Origin: Shewanella benthica KT99
GTDB taxonomy: Bacteria > Pseudomonadota > Gammaproteobacteria > Enterobacterales > Shewanellaceae
Assembly (NCBI RefSeq): GCF_000172075.1
Contig: NZ_ABIC01000044.1
Coordinates: 1 to 34,456, forward strand
Direction of reading: 5' to 3'
DNA: 34,456 nucleotides
The notes below the pieces were generated by a model. It was given only the letters and a program-made list of their open reading frames with translations. It was not told the origin of the DNA and made no database searches. Each line of letters begins with the position of its first letter. Position 1 is the stretch's first letter. A program made the translations under genes and the position numbers. This document shows, in pieces, positions 6,721 through 14,346 of the stretch.

Positions 6721-8372
6721 TAGTGAGAGGCGAGTGCTAACAGTTGCGGCAAGAATTTATTATCTTGTTTGGTTATCTCTATCTGCTCGGCTAAGACCTG
6801 CTGCAATATCTCACGGGTGGTGAGAGGGTTAGCCAAAACTACACGAAAAACCACAGATTGAATATTGAGTCCGCTGCTACTCTCGGGATTAATACGGGTA
6901 CGAGACACAAATGAGGTGCCTTGTTCTCGTTGACGTTTCTGCACAAACTTAGTCAGACCGTCGAGCAAGCCGTTAAATTCGATTAACTTCTCAGTGTTGC
7001 CATTGTCTCTGGTCTCTTGCATTGCCAGCTGCACCGATTTTGGCACATAGCGATAGGTGAGCAGACAGAGCTCGGGTTCAGATACCAGCTGGAAATCTTC
7101 TTGCTCATGGATAAGACTGGCGAAATAACGCGCCTTCTCCAAACTATTGTTGATTAATATCTCGTAACCATCACGGCCTATGACTTGTAGGCAGGCGTGG
7201 ACCAACATGGCCATTCCCGGACGAGAGCCCTCAAGGGTCTGGCTGCCCAAGTCTTTGGAACCTTTTCGTAATATGTATTCGGCGTGGTGCTTGATGGCGT
7301 TGGCGAAGGCCGGGTCTTTGAAGATCACCATTCCCGCGCCCATGGGCACATACATCTGTTTGTGAGCATCTATTGTGACTGAGTCTGCACGCTCTATGCC
7401 TTTAAGCAGATGGCGATACTTGTTCGATAATAGCGTAGCGCCGCCCCAAGCCGCATCGACGTGGAAATGGCACTCAAGCTCTACAGCCAATGTGGCAAGT
7501 TCATCTAAGGGGTCGATATTACCTGTTTCTGTGGTGCCTGCGACGCCGACGATGGCCATGACCTTGATGTTGTCATGCTCAAGCTGTTTCGCCATGGCGC
7601 GCATCTTAACCACATCGACCTTGTTATCATTCGATGTGGGGATTTTAATGATGTTGTCACGGCCTATGCCAAGCAAGTCGGCCGTTTTGGCCAATGAGTA
7701 GTGACCACGCTCAGAGACTAAGATGGCCAGATCATCATAGCCATAATGACGTAGGGCTTTCATCAGGCCTTGAGCGGAAACCCCCTTGAAGTCCCCGTCG
7801 GCCTTGAGTAACTGATTGCGGGCTATCCACAGGGCCGTGATGTTAGCGACCGTGCCGCCTGAGCAAAATGCCCCGAGGGAGTAGTTGGCGCTGTGCATCC
7901 AATTTTTGTAAAAGTCATCATCTTCACTGTAGATCAGGTGATGCATCATGCCTAAGACCTGACGTTCCAGTGGCGTGAAGGCCTTAGAAGTCTCAATTTT
8001 TACCAGATTCTGGTTGAGGCCTACCATCATCTTAGACAGAGGCAAGACGAAGTAAGGCAGAGCAGAGGTCATATGACCGATAAAGCTAGGCGATGAGGTA
8101 TGAACCGAGTGCGCCACTAAGGTTTTCATCATCTCATCGGCATAGTCTGAGACAAACTGAGGCGCAGACGGGATTTGATGCTGTTGGAAGTCTAGCTCTA
8201 TCTCAGACAGAGGCTTCTCGATGGCAACCACACTTTCTTGCAGGAAGCCCATCAAGTTTTGCGATATGTTTTGCTCGATGACGCTTAATGTTGAATCAGG
8301 GGCTTCCGGTACGGTGAAGATGCGCAGTAATGCCTCTTCAGAAGCTGTGGCTCGTTTGGGTGTCATCGACAT
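6720..8372 (-). CDS. panP: PLP-dependent aspartate/glutamate decarboxylase, PanP-like
   Basis: This 550-residue protein is a group II PLP-dependent decarboxylase of the glutamate/aspartate type. The length and N-terminal region suit PanP, the PLP enzyme that supplies beta-alanine for coenzyme A in gammaproteobacteria lacking pyruvoyl PanD. PLP contacts are visible: SGGTVANITAL (171-181), H224 in SERGHYS, D306 in HVDAAWGG, and the Schiff-base lysine K338 in TIDAHKQMY. Substrate choice between aspartate and glutamate cannot be read from sequence. The start is the ATG at 8372, with a second ATG two codons in. The stop codon lies at the edge of dispersed repeat copy 1, whose terminal bases appear to form part of the TAA. 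Confidence 0.85.
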   Translation of the reverse strand: MSMTPKRATASEEALLRIFTVPEAPDSTLSVIEQNISQNLMGFLQESVVAIEKPLSEIELDFQQHQIPSAPQFVSDYADEMMKTLVAHSVHTSSPSFIGHMTSALPYFVLPLSKMMVGLNQNLVKIETSKAFTPLERQVLGMMHHLIYSEDDDFYKNWMHSANYSLGAFCSGGTVANITALWIARNQLLKADGDFKGVSAQGLMKALRHYGYDDLAILVSERGHYSLAKTADLLGIGRDNIIKIPTSNDNKVDVVKMRAMAKQLEHDNIKVMAIVGVAGTTETGNIDPLDELATLAVELECHFHVDAAWGGATLLSNKYRHLLKGIERADSVTIDAHKQMYVPMGAGMVIFKDPAFANAIKHHAEYILRKGSKDLGSQTLEGSRPGMAMLVHACLQVIGRDGYEILINNSLEKARYFASLIHEQEDFQLVSEPELCLLTYRYVPKSVQLAMQETRDNGNTEKLIEFNGLLDGLTKFVQKRQREQGTSFVSRTRINPESSSGLNIQSVVFRVVLANPLTTREILQQVLAEQIEITKQDNKFLPQLLALASH

Positions 8373-8549
8373 GGTTATCTCTTAGCTATCACACTATTCA
8401 ACAGAAACTGCTATTTGTTACAGTTTTCCAAAGGGGGGGTCACTTTACTTTATGCGCTTTGGTGCATCAAGTGGAAAAGTTAAAACGATTCATGGGGAAT
8501 GTAAAGCGGTGGCGATTATTTGGCCTGAGTGCCATTGAGGTTATCTGCA

Positions 8550-8583
8550 GACGGTAAACAGAGGAGGACTCCATTTTACCGTC
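8550..8583. terminator. Hairpin downstream of glycerate kinase
   Basis: GACGGTAAA (8550-8558) pairs perfectly with TTTACCGTC (8575-8583), with an inner GGAG/CTCC pairing. It lies 14 nt beyond the glycerate kinase stop. There is no T-run after it on the minus strand, so it may be a stabilising or Rho-assisted 3' end rather than an intrinsic terminator. Confidence 0.45.
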
Positions 8584-8596
8584 TTCGAGGACGGCA

Positions 8597-9778
8597 TTAC
8601 GGCTTTATCTTCATGGCATAGAGAGCGGCGATATTCTGCGACGTGGTAAACAAGTTGTGTTTAGCATTGGCCAGCACATCCTCCAGTGGCAGCGCCCTGG
8701 GAGTGATGGAGAAGATGGCTGATATGCCGTGTTCGAGTAGCATATTGGCATCATCACTGACGCTGCCTGCTATGGCGATAACCGCAATACCCTGTGAGTT
8801 GGCGACGCGCGTGACGCCTATAGGGGTCTTACCGTGCAGGGTTTGGCTGTCGAGTCTGCCTTCTCCGGTGATCACCAGATCTGCGCCGGCAATTTTTTCG
8901 TCGAGCTTTACGGTTTCCATGACGATATCTATGCCGGGTTTGAGTGTGGCGTTGAGGAATGCCATGACAGCCAATCCCATTCCGCCGGCTGCGCCTGCAC
9001 CCGGTGTATTGCGCTTGTCTGCAATTTTAGTGTTATTGATCTGTTTGTTAGCAATAGTCTTGGCAATAATGTCGGCATATCGAGCCAAGGCGGCATCCAG
9101 GCTGGTGACCATTTCGGGGGTAGCGCCCTTTTGTGGACCAAAAATAGCCGATGCGCCTTTATCACCGCACAAAGGGTTGTCTACGTCACAGGCGACGATA
9201 AATTCACAGCGCCGGATAAGGGGATGGAGATCTTTCATGTCTATGGTGTGAAGCTCGCTTAATGCCGAGCCGCCCACATTCAGGGCCTTGCCTGATTCAT
9301 CGAGCAGATGAATGCCAAGTGCCTGTGCCATACCCGCGCCGCCATCGTTGGTGGCACTGCCACCCAGGCCGATTATGATGTGTTTTATGCCGCGGTTGAG
9401 CGCATCACAGATAAGCTGGCCTGTGCCATAGCTGGTGGTGATACTAGGGTCGCGCTTCTCGACTGAGACATGATGTAGGCCCGAGGCCGACGCCATCTCT
9501 ATGATGGCTGTCTTACTGTCACCAATAAACTCATTGCCTAAGATCCCGTAGTGAGCACTGACTGGTTTGCCCAGGGGCCCGATGACATCGAGTTCGATAA
9601 TGGAGCCCTTGGTAGCATCGACCATAGACTGCACAGTGCCTTCACCGCCATCGGCAACAGGCAGTTTCAGATATTCAGCGTCGGGCAGGACAGATTTAAA
9701 GCCGCGTTCGATTTCGTTGGCTACTTCCATCGCACTCAGGCTTTCTTTGAATGAATCGGGAGCGATAACTATTTTCAT
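8597..9778 (-). CDS. garK: Glycerate 2-kinase (GarK/GlxK family)
   Basis: This 393-residue protein belongs to the Gly_kinase family, which phosphorylates D-glycerate with ATP; GarK-type enzymes give 2-phosphoglycerate for entry into glycolysis. Visible signatures are the N-terminal APDSFKESLSA (residues 6-16), PVADGGEGT (40-48), GLGGSATNDGGAGMAQALG in the middle and GEGRLDSQT later. It is cytoplasmic, with length usual for the family. It is the second gene of a leftward operon behind the GntP permease (95-nt gap holding a hairpin). The SdaR regulator upstream supports a glycerate role. The symbol is by family; garK and glxK cannot be separated by sequence alone. Confidence 0.9.
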   Translation of the reverse strand: MKIVIAPDSFKESLSAMEVANEIERGFKSVLPDAEYLKLPVADGGEGTVQSMVDATKGSIIELDVIGPLGKPVSAHYGILGNEFIGDSKTAIIEMASASGLHHVSVEKRDPSITTSYGTGQLICDALNRGIKHIIIGLGGSATNDGGAGMAQALGIHLLDESGKALNVGGSALSELHTIDMKDLHPLIRRCEFIVACDVDNPLCGDKGASAIFGPQKGATPEMVTSLDAALARYADIIAKTIANKQINNTKIADKRNTPGAGAAGGMGLAVMAFLNATLKPGIDIVMETVKLDEKIAGADLVITGEGRLDSQTLHGKTPIGVTRVANSQGIAVIAIAGSVSDDANMLLEHGISAIFSITPRALPLEDVLANAKHNLFTTSQNIAALYAMKIKP

Positions 9779-9831
9779 TGGTTGGGATCCTAAAACAGTC
9801 AGAAGAACTGGGTACTGAAAACTATAAAATG

Positions 9832-9857
9832 TCAGTGGCTGCTGTGACAGCCACTGA
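9832..9857 (-). promoter_or_regulatory. Intercistronic hairpin between permease and kinase
   Basis: TCAGTGGCTG (9832-9841) and CAGCCACTGA (9848-9857) form a perfect 10-bp stem with a 6-nt loop, 16 nt beyond the permease stop. On the minus strand it is followed by CATTTTATAG, too weak for a standard terminator. It probably stabilises the permease mRNA or partly attenuates the kinase gene. Confidence 0.6.
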
Positions 9858-9873
9858 ACTCTGGAACTAGCGT

Positions 9874-11232
9874 TTAAAGCAGAATAAGACTCAAGATATA
9901 CACTAAGGTCATGGCGGTTATGCCTTGAACTAGCGTCGCCATTGTTTGTGCTTTATAGGCTTGTTTAACACTCATGCGGCTAAACTGAGTCACGACCCAG
10001 AAGAAGCTGTCATTGGCATGAGAAACTGTCATCGCGCCGGCTCCGATGGCCATTACCGTCAGTACTCGTCCCATGTCACTGGCCAGACCGATATCGCCCA
10101 GCATAGGTGCCACTATGGCTGATGTGGTCACTAAAGCCACCGTCGATGAACCTTGGGCCGTTTTAAGGGCCGCGGCGACGATAAATGGCATGAAGATGCC
10201 TATGCCTAATGCAGAAAGTGATGTCCCCAGGAAGGCGCCAATCTCTGTCGCCTTAAGCACTGCGCCGAATGCACCGCCTGCACCTGTGATTAACAAAATG
10301 GGCGCGGCAACCACTAGACCTTGAGTGATACGCTCGCTGAACTCTTTAATCTTTTCACTGCTTTTAAGCAGTGAAATAGACAGGAACAGGCCAATCATAA
10401 GGGCGTTTACAGGATGACCCAGGAAGACGAGTACATCGAATAACAGACCATTGCCAAGCGGTGCAGATGGGAAGTTAGCTATGGATCCTAAACAGATGAG
10501 TAAGATGGGCACGAAGATAGGGGCAAAGGCGCGAGTCGGGCTCGGCAGTGTGCCATAGGCTTCTTTTAGTTGGTCGAAGTCTTCTACATTATGTTTAAGT
10601 TCTTCGGCGCCTTCACCGTCTGGCTCAACATTGGCAAAAAGGTTAGCCCACAGCGTGCCTGCAAGTGCGGCAACCGCCGCGACAAATACACCGACAAAGA
10701 TGACTAAGCCGAGATTCGATTCCAGACCTAAGTTAGCCGCAGCGGCAATAGGACCGGGTGTTGGTGGCACGAACGTGTGAGTCGCATACAGACCCGTCGC
10801 TAGTGCGACACTCATGGAGACACTAGAGACCTTCATGCGATTGGCCATAGACTGTTTAAGCGAGTTAAGGATCACGAAACCCGAGTCACAAAAGACAGGA
10901 ATTGAGACCAGGTAGCCGATAATCGACATGGTCAGAGTCGGATAGCGTTTCCCCAGCACCTTGATGACCACGTCTGCCATGGTGATGGCCGCGCCGCTCT
11001 TCTCCAATATGGTACCGATAATGGTACCTAATACGATAACCAGGCCGATATAACCCAAGATACCGCCAAAGCCGGAGGTGATGGTCTTGGCGATATCGGC
11101 GCTGGGTAAACCGTAGGCAAATGCGGTGAAAAATGAGGCTAAAATCAGCGTCAAAAATGGATGTAATTTGAATTTTGAGGTGGCAATAACAATGAAGAAT
11201 ATCACTGCCAACAAGATCATAACTTGGCTCAT
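9874..11232 (-). CDS. GntP-family permease, probable D-glycerate:H+ symporter
   Basis: This 452-residue, highly hydrophobic inner-membrane protein has about 12 predicted spans. It belongs to the gluconate:H+ symporter (GntP) family: the segments SIPVFCDSGFVIL, THTFVPPTPGPIAAA and HANDSFFWVVTQFSRM are characteristic. Substrate is inferred from context (glycerate kinase downstream, SdaR upstream) as glycerate; family members also carry gluconate and related acids. AGGG lies about 8 nt before the ATG. The 5' region holds two TGTGC/GCACA dyads (11325-11337, 11386-11405) and a leader hairpin GCCGTC/GACGGC (11275-11295). Confidence 0.88.
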   Translation of the reverse strand: MSQVMILLAVIFFIVIATSKFKLHPFLTLILASFFTAFAYGLPSADIAKTITSGFGGILGYIGLVIVLGTIIGTILEKSGAAITMADVVIKVLGKRYPTLTMSIIGYLVSIPVFCDSGFVILNSLKQSMANRMKVSSVSMSVALATGLYATHTFVPPTPGPIAAAANLGLESNLGLVIFVGVFVAAVAALAGTLWANLFANVEPDGEGAEELKHNVEDFDQLKEAYGTLPSPTRAFAPIFVPILLICLGSIANFPSAPLGNGLLFDVLVFLGHPVNALMIGLFLSISLLKSSEKIKEFSERITQGLVVAAPILLITGAGGAFGAVLKATEIGAFLGTSLSALGIGIFMPFIVAAALKTAQGSSTVALVTTSAIVAPMLGDIGLASDMGRVLTVMAIGAGAMTVSHANDSFFWVVTQFSRMSVKQAYKAQTMATLVQGITAMTLVYILSLILL

Positions 11233-11324
11233 AGGGTGTCCCTGTTAATTATTTTTAGTTGACCCGGTGCACTCGCCGTCTTTGAGAACGACGGCTAAGG
11301 TATTTCAGGCTTTGGCTATTATCC

Positions 11325-11337
11325 TGTGCTGAGCACA
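11325..11337. promoter_or_regulatory. Second putative SdaR-type dyad TGTGC-N3-GCACA
   Basis: TGTGC tga GCACA is a dyad with the same arms as the longer one at 11386-11405 but a 3-nt centre. Centre-to-centre distance is about 64 bp, close to six helical turns. It lies about 95 bp before the permease start. Confidence 0.4.
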
Positions 11338-11385
11338 ATCTAGCATCGTGTCTAATGACTGATTTATCACCTTTATCGGTAATAT

Positions 11386-11405
11386 ATTTGTGCGTTTGCA
11401 CAAAT
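11386..11405. promoter_or_regulatory. Putative SdaR operator ATTTGTGC-N4-GCACAAAT
   Basis: A perfect 8+8 bp dyad (ATTTGTGC / GCACAAAT) lies about 155 bp upstream of the permease start. With a CdaR/SdaR regulator gene two genes away, it is the natural operator candidate for the permease-kinase operon. The assignment is inference. Confidence 0.55.
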
Positions 11406-11492
11406 ACCCCCGGTGGTCAGGTGAGACTCAGCGATAATTTGAGCGTTTAACCACACCTGTTGAGCAGAGGCAGCATTTTTTGTTTAATTCGA

Positions 11493-12716
11493 TCACTTGG
11501 CGTTTTTAGCCGCGATCCATTGGGACATATACTTGGTGCTCGCCATGGAGTGATGCTTCATCATGGCGCCGGTGAAGTTATTTAATCTGTGCTGGGCTAA
11601 GTTCTCTTGAGTATGGTTTAACTTATTCATCCATTCTTGACCTAATTTCAGGCCATCATATCTTGCCGTTAATAGACTCGAGGCGTGGCTTTGAGCCTCT
11701 GTCCAGAGTGATTCTTGAACGTATAAATCCACCGCGGCTTGGGCAAAGTCATCGATATTATCTGTGATATGTCCAGGCCACGGCTCATCTTTATGCATGC
11801 CTTCACTGCCAACGGATGTGGTGATGCTCGGGGTCTGCATTATCATGGCATCGAGTAGCTTGCCCTTGATGCCAGCGCCGAAACGAATCGGTGCTAAGCA
11901 GACACGAGACTGCTCCATCACTCGGTAGGCATCTTCTGCCCAGCCCTTGATTAAGAAGCCTGTTTTGGGGTTATTAAGCGCCGTTGCTTTCGGTGGCGGG
12001 TAGGAGCCATAGATATGCAATTCGGCCTGGGGCAGCTGTTTTCTGATCAAGGGCCAGATCTTTTGCAGATATAGTACGGCGTCCCAGTTAGGAGCATGAC
12101 GGAAGTTGCCTATGGTCATAAAATGCTGGCGATCTGAGTACGCTTTTGTCTGTTCTGGACACTTTTTCAAGTCCAGCATAAACGGTAGATGATGCAAGAT
12201 ACTTGGGTCGACTTTGAAAGTGCACTTGAGTAACTCCATCTCGAAACTTGAGATGATCAGCGAGATGTCACAGCGAAGAATTGCGGCTATTTCACGTTTT
12301 GCTATATCACTGAATAAGTCGGCCTGAGTCAGTGCTCGCTCACTCTTAACGGCTTGATGGCGTGCATTGCGCAGACACTGCAAATCTTCGGTGTCGAGTA
12401 TCTTGATTGCATTTGGGCAGTGCTTTTCGACACGCCAGCCAAACTGCTCTTCCATCATGAAACGGTCGAACATGACGATATCAGGCTGAAGCTTTGAGAT
12501 ATAAGTATCGAAGCTGTCGCAGTTAAGGCTGATATTTTTGCTGGTTATGCCTTCACTGGATAGATCTATCATATGATCGGATGGCTGTGCCGGAGTGGCA
12601 AACTCTACCTGCCAGCCTTGCTGTCTGTAGAGCCTTAATAGCGACATCATATGAGTGCCTGCGGCTGAGGAATTGGGCTCTGGCCACACGTAACCTATCA
12701 CCAGTACTTTTTTCAT
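11493..12716 (-). CDS. Glycosyltransferase, GT-B fold (group 1/family 4-like)
   Basis: From the ATG at 12716 the protein has 407 residues. The N-terminal half begins VLVIGYVWPEPNSSAAGTHM, an acceptor-domain start typical of GT-B enzymes. The C-terminal half has IGNFRHAPNWDAV, IYGSYPPP, LIKGWAEDAY and PIRFGAGIKGKLLDAM, the nucleotide-sugar binding pattern of glycosyl transferases group 1. Donor and acceptor are unknown; it probably acts in the cytoplasm on a surface glycan. An in-frame GTG at 12737 is an alternative start, but MKKVLVIG is the usual beginning. It sits between the SdaR gene and the GntP gene with its own promoter candidate (12776-12804), so it need not belong to glycerate metabolism. 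Confidence 0.85.
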   Translation of the reverse strand: MKKVLVIGYVWPEPNSSAAGTHMMSLLRLYRQQGWQVEFATPAQPSDHMIDLSSEGITSKNISLNCDSFDTYISKLQPDIVMFDRFMMEEQFGWRVEKHCPNAIKILDTEDLQCLRNARHQAVKSERALTQADLFSDIAKREIAAILRCDISLIISSFEMELLKCTFKVDPSILHHLPFMLDLKKCPEQTKAYSDRQHFMTIGNFRHAPNWDAVLYLQKIWPLIRKQLPQAELHIYGSYPPPKATALNNPKTGFLIKGWAEDAYRVMEQSRVCLAPIRFGAGIKGKLLDAMIMQTPSITTSVGSEGMHKDEPWPGHITDNIDDFAQAAVDLYVQESLWTEAQSHASSLLTARYDGLKLGQEWMNKLNHTQENLAQHRLNNFTGAMMKHHSMASTKYMSQWIAAKNAK

Positions 12717-12775
12717 TTCTTTAACTGCCACAGTCACTTCTACCGTCCACTCGACTCGATATTGAGGAGGGGTAT

Positions 12776-12804
12776 TCTATACCCGAATCATGTCAATCCG
12801 GCAA
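12776..12804 (-). promoter_or_regulatory. Candidate promoter of the glycosyltransferase gene
   Basis: On the minus strand TTGCCG (12799-12804) and TATAGA (12776-12781) are 17 bp apart. The -10 lies in a small palindrome GGGTAT/ATACCC (12770-12784). Confidence 0.45.
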
Positions 12805-12837
12805 CATTATTACCGTTGATGCTAGGTTTAGTGAGAG

Positions 12838-14004
12838 TTAGTGTTCACTATGCTGTATTTTGCTGATGAGCACTTGTCCCAGATAGAGTTGCAGTAACCC
12901 ATCGAGCTCCTGGATATTGATATCTGTGACCTGTTGTATCTTGTCTAGACGATACCTTAAGGTGTTTCGATGAATAAATAGTGCATTGGCACATTGCTGC
13001 AGATCGCCAAAATGTTGTAGGTAAGCCGTTAAGGTTTTCCTCAGTTGACCATTCTTATCTGCCCCTATGAGCACCTGATATGGTGTGATCAGCTCTTCTC
13101 CGCGCCAGTCTCCACGTAATCCTGACAGGAGTACCAGCAGGGAGAAATCTTCATAGAGATATTTATTCTCATGGGGTCTGAGCTGCTGACCTAATGTTAA
13201 GGTTTCTCTGGCGGTGAAATAGGAGCGACTTATGTCGGCTGGATTGGGGAAGAAGTGTCCTAGGGCAATTTTGAGTCTTAGGTTCATCTCTGTGGGGATG
13301 CGGGATAAGAGTTGATCGATTCGTTGACTCTCCAGATCTGGGTCCCATCGATTACCGTCAAGAAAGGCAGGTTTTAAGATCACTAGCTCTGTCATGGATG
13401 TCATGGCCACTAAATTACCACGAGAAGGATTTTCGAGTAGGTTGAGCACTTTTTTCAGCAATGAGTTGGCAGAGGTTTGCTCCTCATCGCCTTGGACCTG
13501 AATAACCGCTACGACTCTGGGCGCATCTATGTCTATGTTGAGTTGCTTTGCCCAGTCTTTTAGTTGGCTTGAAAAAACCGCTTCAGACTTTATCAGCTGC
13601 AGAATAAATTCCTCTTTCTGACGATATTGCCACTGAGCCTGCTCGATGGAATTGGCCTGCTCGACGATCATCTCGGCGGTCATTTTTAATAACTCGCCAT
13701 AGTTGTGCAGGATTTCAGGTTCTCCAGTGATACCGATAACCCCGATGATCTCGCCTTTGTAGTGCAAAGGCAGGTTTATTCCAGCTTTCACGCCATGTAG
13801 GTTGGCGGCAGTAGCCGAATTGATCTCTACTGTGCGGTTTTGGCTTATCGCTAACAGCGCCCCTTCATGAGTCGAGTCGAGTCGATGGGGATCGCCTGAG
13901 CCCAAAATTACACCGCAATTATTCATCACATTGATGTTGTGGCCAATGATCTTCATTGTGCGATCAACAATCTGTTGGGCCAGGCTAGGATCTAGAAAAT
14001 ACAC
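12838..14004 (-). CDS. sdaR: CdaR/SdaR sugar-diacid (glycerate) regulator
   Basis: This 388-residue cytoplasmic transcription factor is close to E. coli CdaR, which activates glycerate, galactarate and glucarate genes. The N-terminal sugar-diacid recognition domain (about 4-135) includes DRTMKIIGHNINVMN, GSGD, HEGALL and GINLPLHYKGEIIGVIGITGEPE. The C-terminal PucR-type helix-turn-helix (about 328-385) has LFIHRNTLRYRLDKIQ. No ATG lies between the upstream stop and the first conserved residues, so the start is the GTG at 14004. Likely targets are the GntP permease and glycerate kinase genes through the dyads at 11325-11405; an intervening glycosyltransferase gene separates regulator and targets. 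Confidence 0.92.
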   Translation of the reverse strand: MYFLDPSLAQQIVDRTMKIIGHNINVMNNCGVILGSGDPHRLDSTHEGALLAISQNRTVEINSATAANLHGVKAGINLPLHYKGEIIGVIGITGEPEILHNYGELLKMTAEMIVEQANSIEQAQWQYRQKEEFILQLIKSEAVFSSQLKDWAKQLNIDIDAPRVVAVIQVQGDEEQTSANSLLKKVLNLLENPSRGNLVAMTSMTELVILKPAFLDGNRWDPDLESQRIDQLLSRIPTEMNLRLKIALGHFFPNPADISRSYFTARETLTLGQQLRPHENKYLYEDFSLLVLLSGLRGDWRGEELITPYQVLIGADKNGQLRKTLTAYLQHFGDLQQCANALFIHRNTLRYRLDKIQQVTDINIQELDGLLQLYLGQVLISKIQHSEH

Positions 14005-14299
14005 ATTGAGCGTCTCGAAGGAGTTTTCATTAGCTTAAGGTATTTTGGCCGGGCTCACTATGAGATAGGACAAATTTTAACGGCGATATGTTTGTTTGCC
14101 AGCGAGTTAATGCACCAGGCTTTGCCACTAGCACGCTTAGAGTGTCACTCGATTCTTGGGTGAATACGACCTGTAGCCGCTAGTTACTGGTGTTGCTGTA
14201 ATCCGGGCTTGTGCCAGAGGGAATAGCGAGCAGAAAGAGCACTTGTTGAGTATTGCTATATGTTTGTTTAGCTGAAATTAATGTAAAAAATCGCAATAA
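14005..14299. other. Intergenic region upstream of sdaR
   Basis: The mtrB-sdaR gap (14005-14346) holds the mtrB terminator at its right end. The remainder has no convincing ORF or RNA gene. A 12-bp direct repeat ATATGTTTGTTT occurs at 14086-14097 and 14258-14269. The sdaR promoter must lie here but I could not fix a clear -35/-10 pair. Confidence 0.5.
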
Positions 14300-14329
14300 A
14301 AAAGCCAGCTCCAACAGGTACTGGCTTTT
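14300..14329 (-). terminator. Intrinsic terminator of the mtrCAB transcript
   Basis: AAAAGCCAG (14300-14308) pairs with CTGGCTTTT (14321-14329). On the minus strand the stem is followed by a six-T run and TTATT. It lies 17 nt past the mtrB stop. Confidence 0.85.
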
Positions 14330-14346
14330 AAAAAATGACTTATAGC

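Noticed and set aside
8643..9262. Long plus-strand ORFs opposite glycerate kinase
   Set aside because: They are antisense frames of a well-supported gene, without ribosome binding sites or family likeness.
14086..14269. 12-bp direct repeat ATATGTTTGTTT upstream of sdaR as paired operator
   Set aside because: T-rich, 172 bp apart and without symmetry; likely chance.
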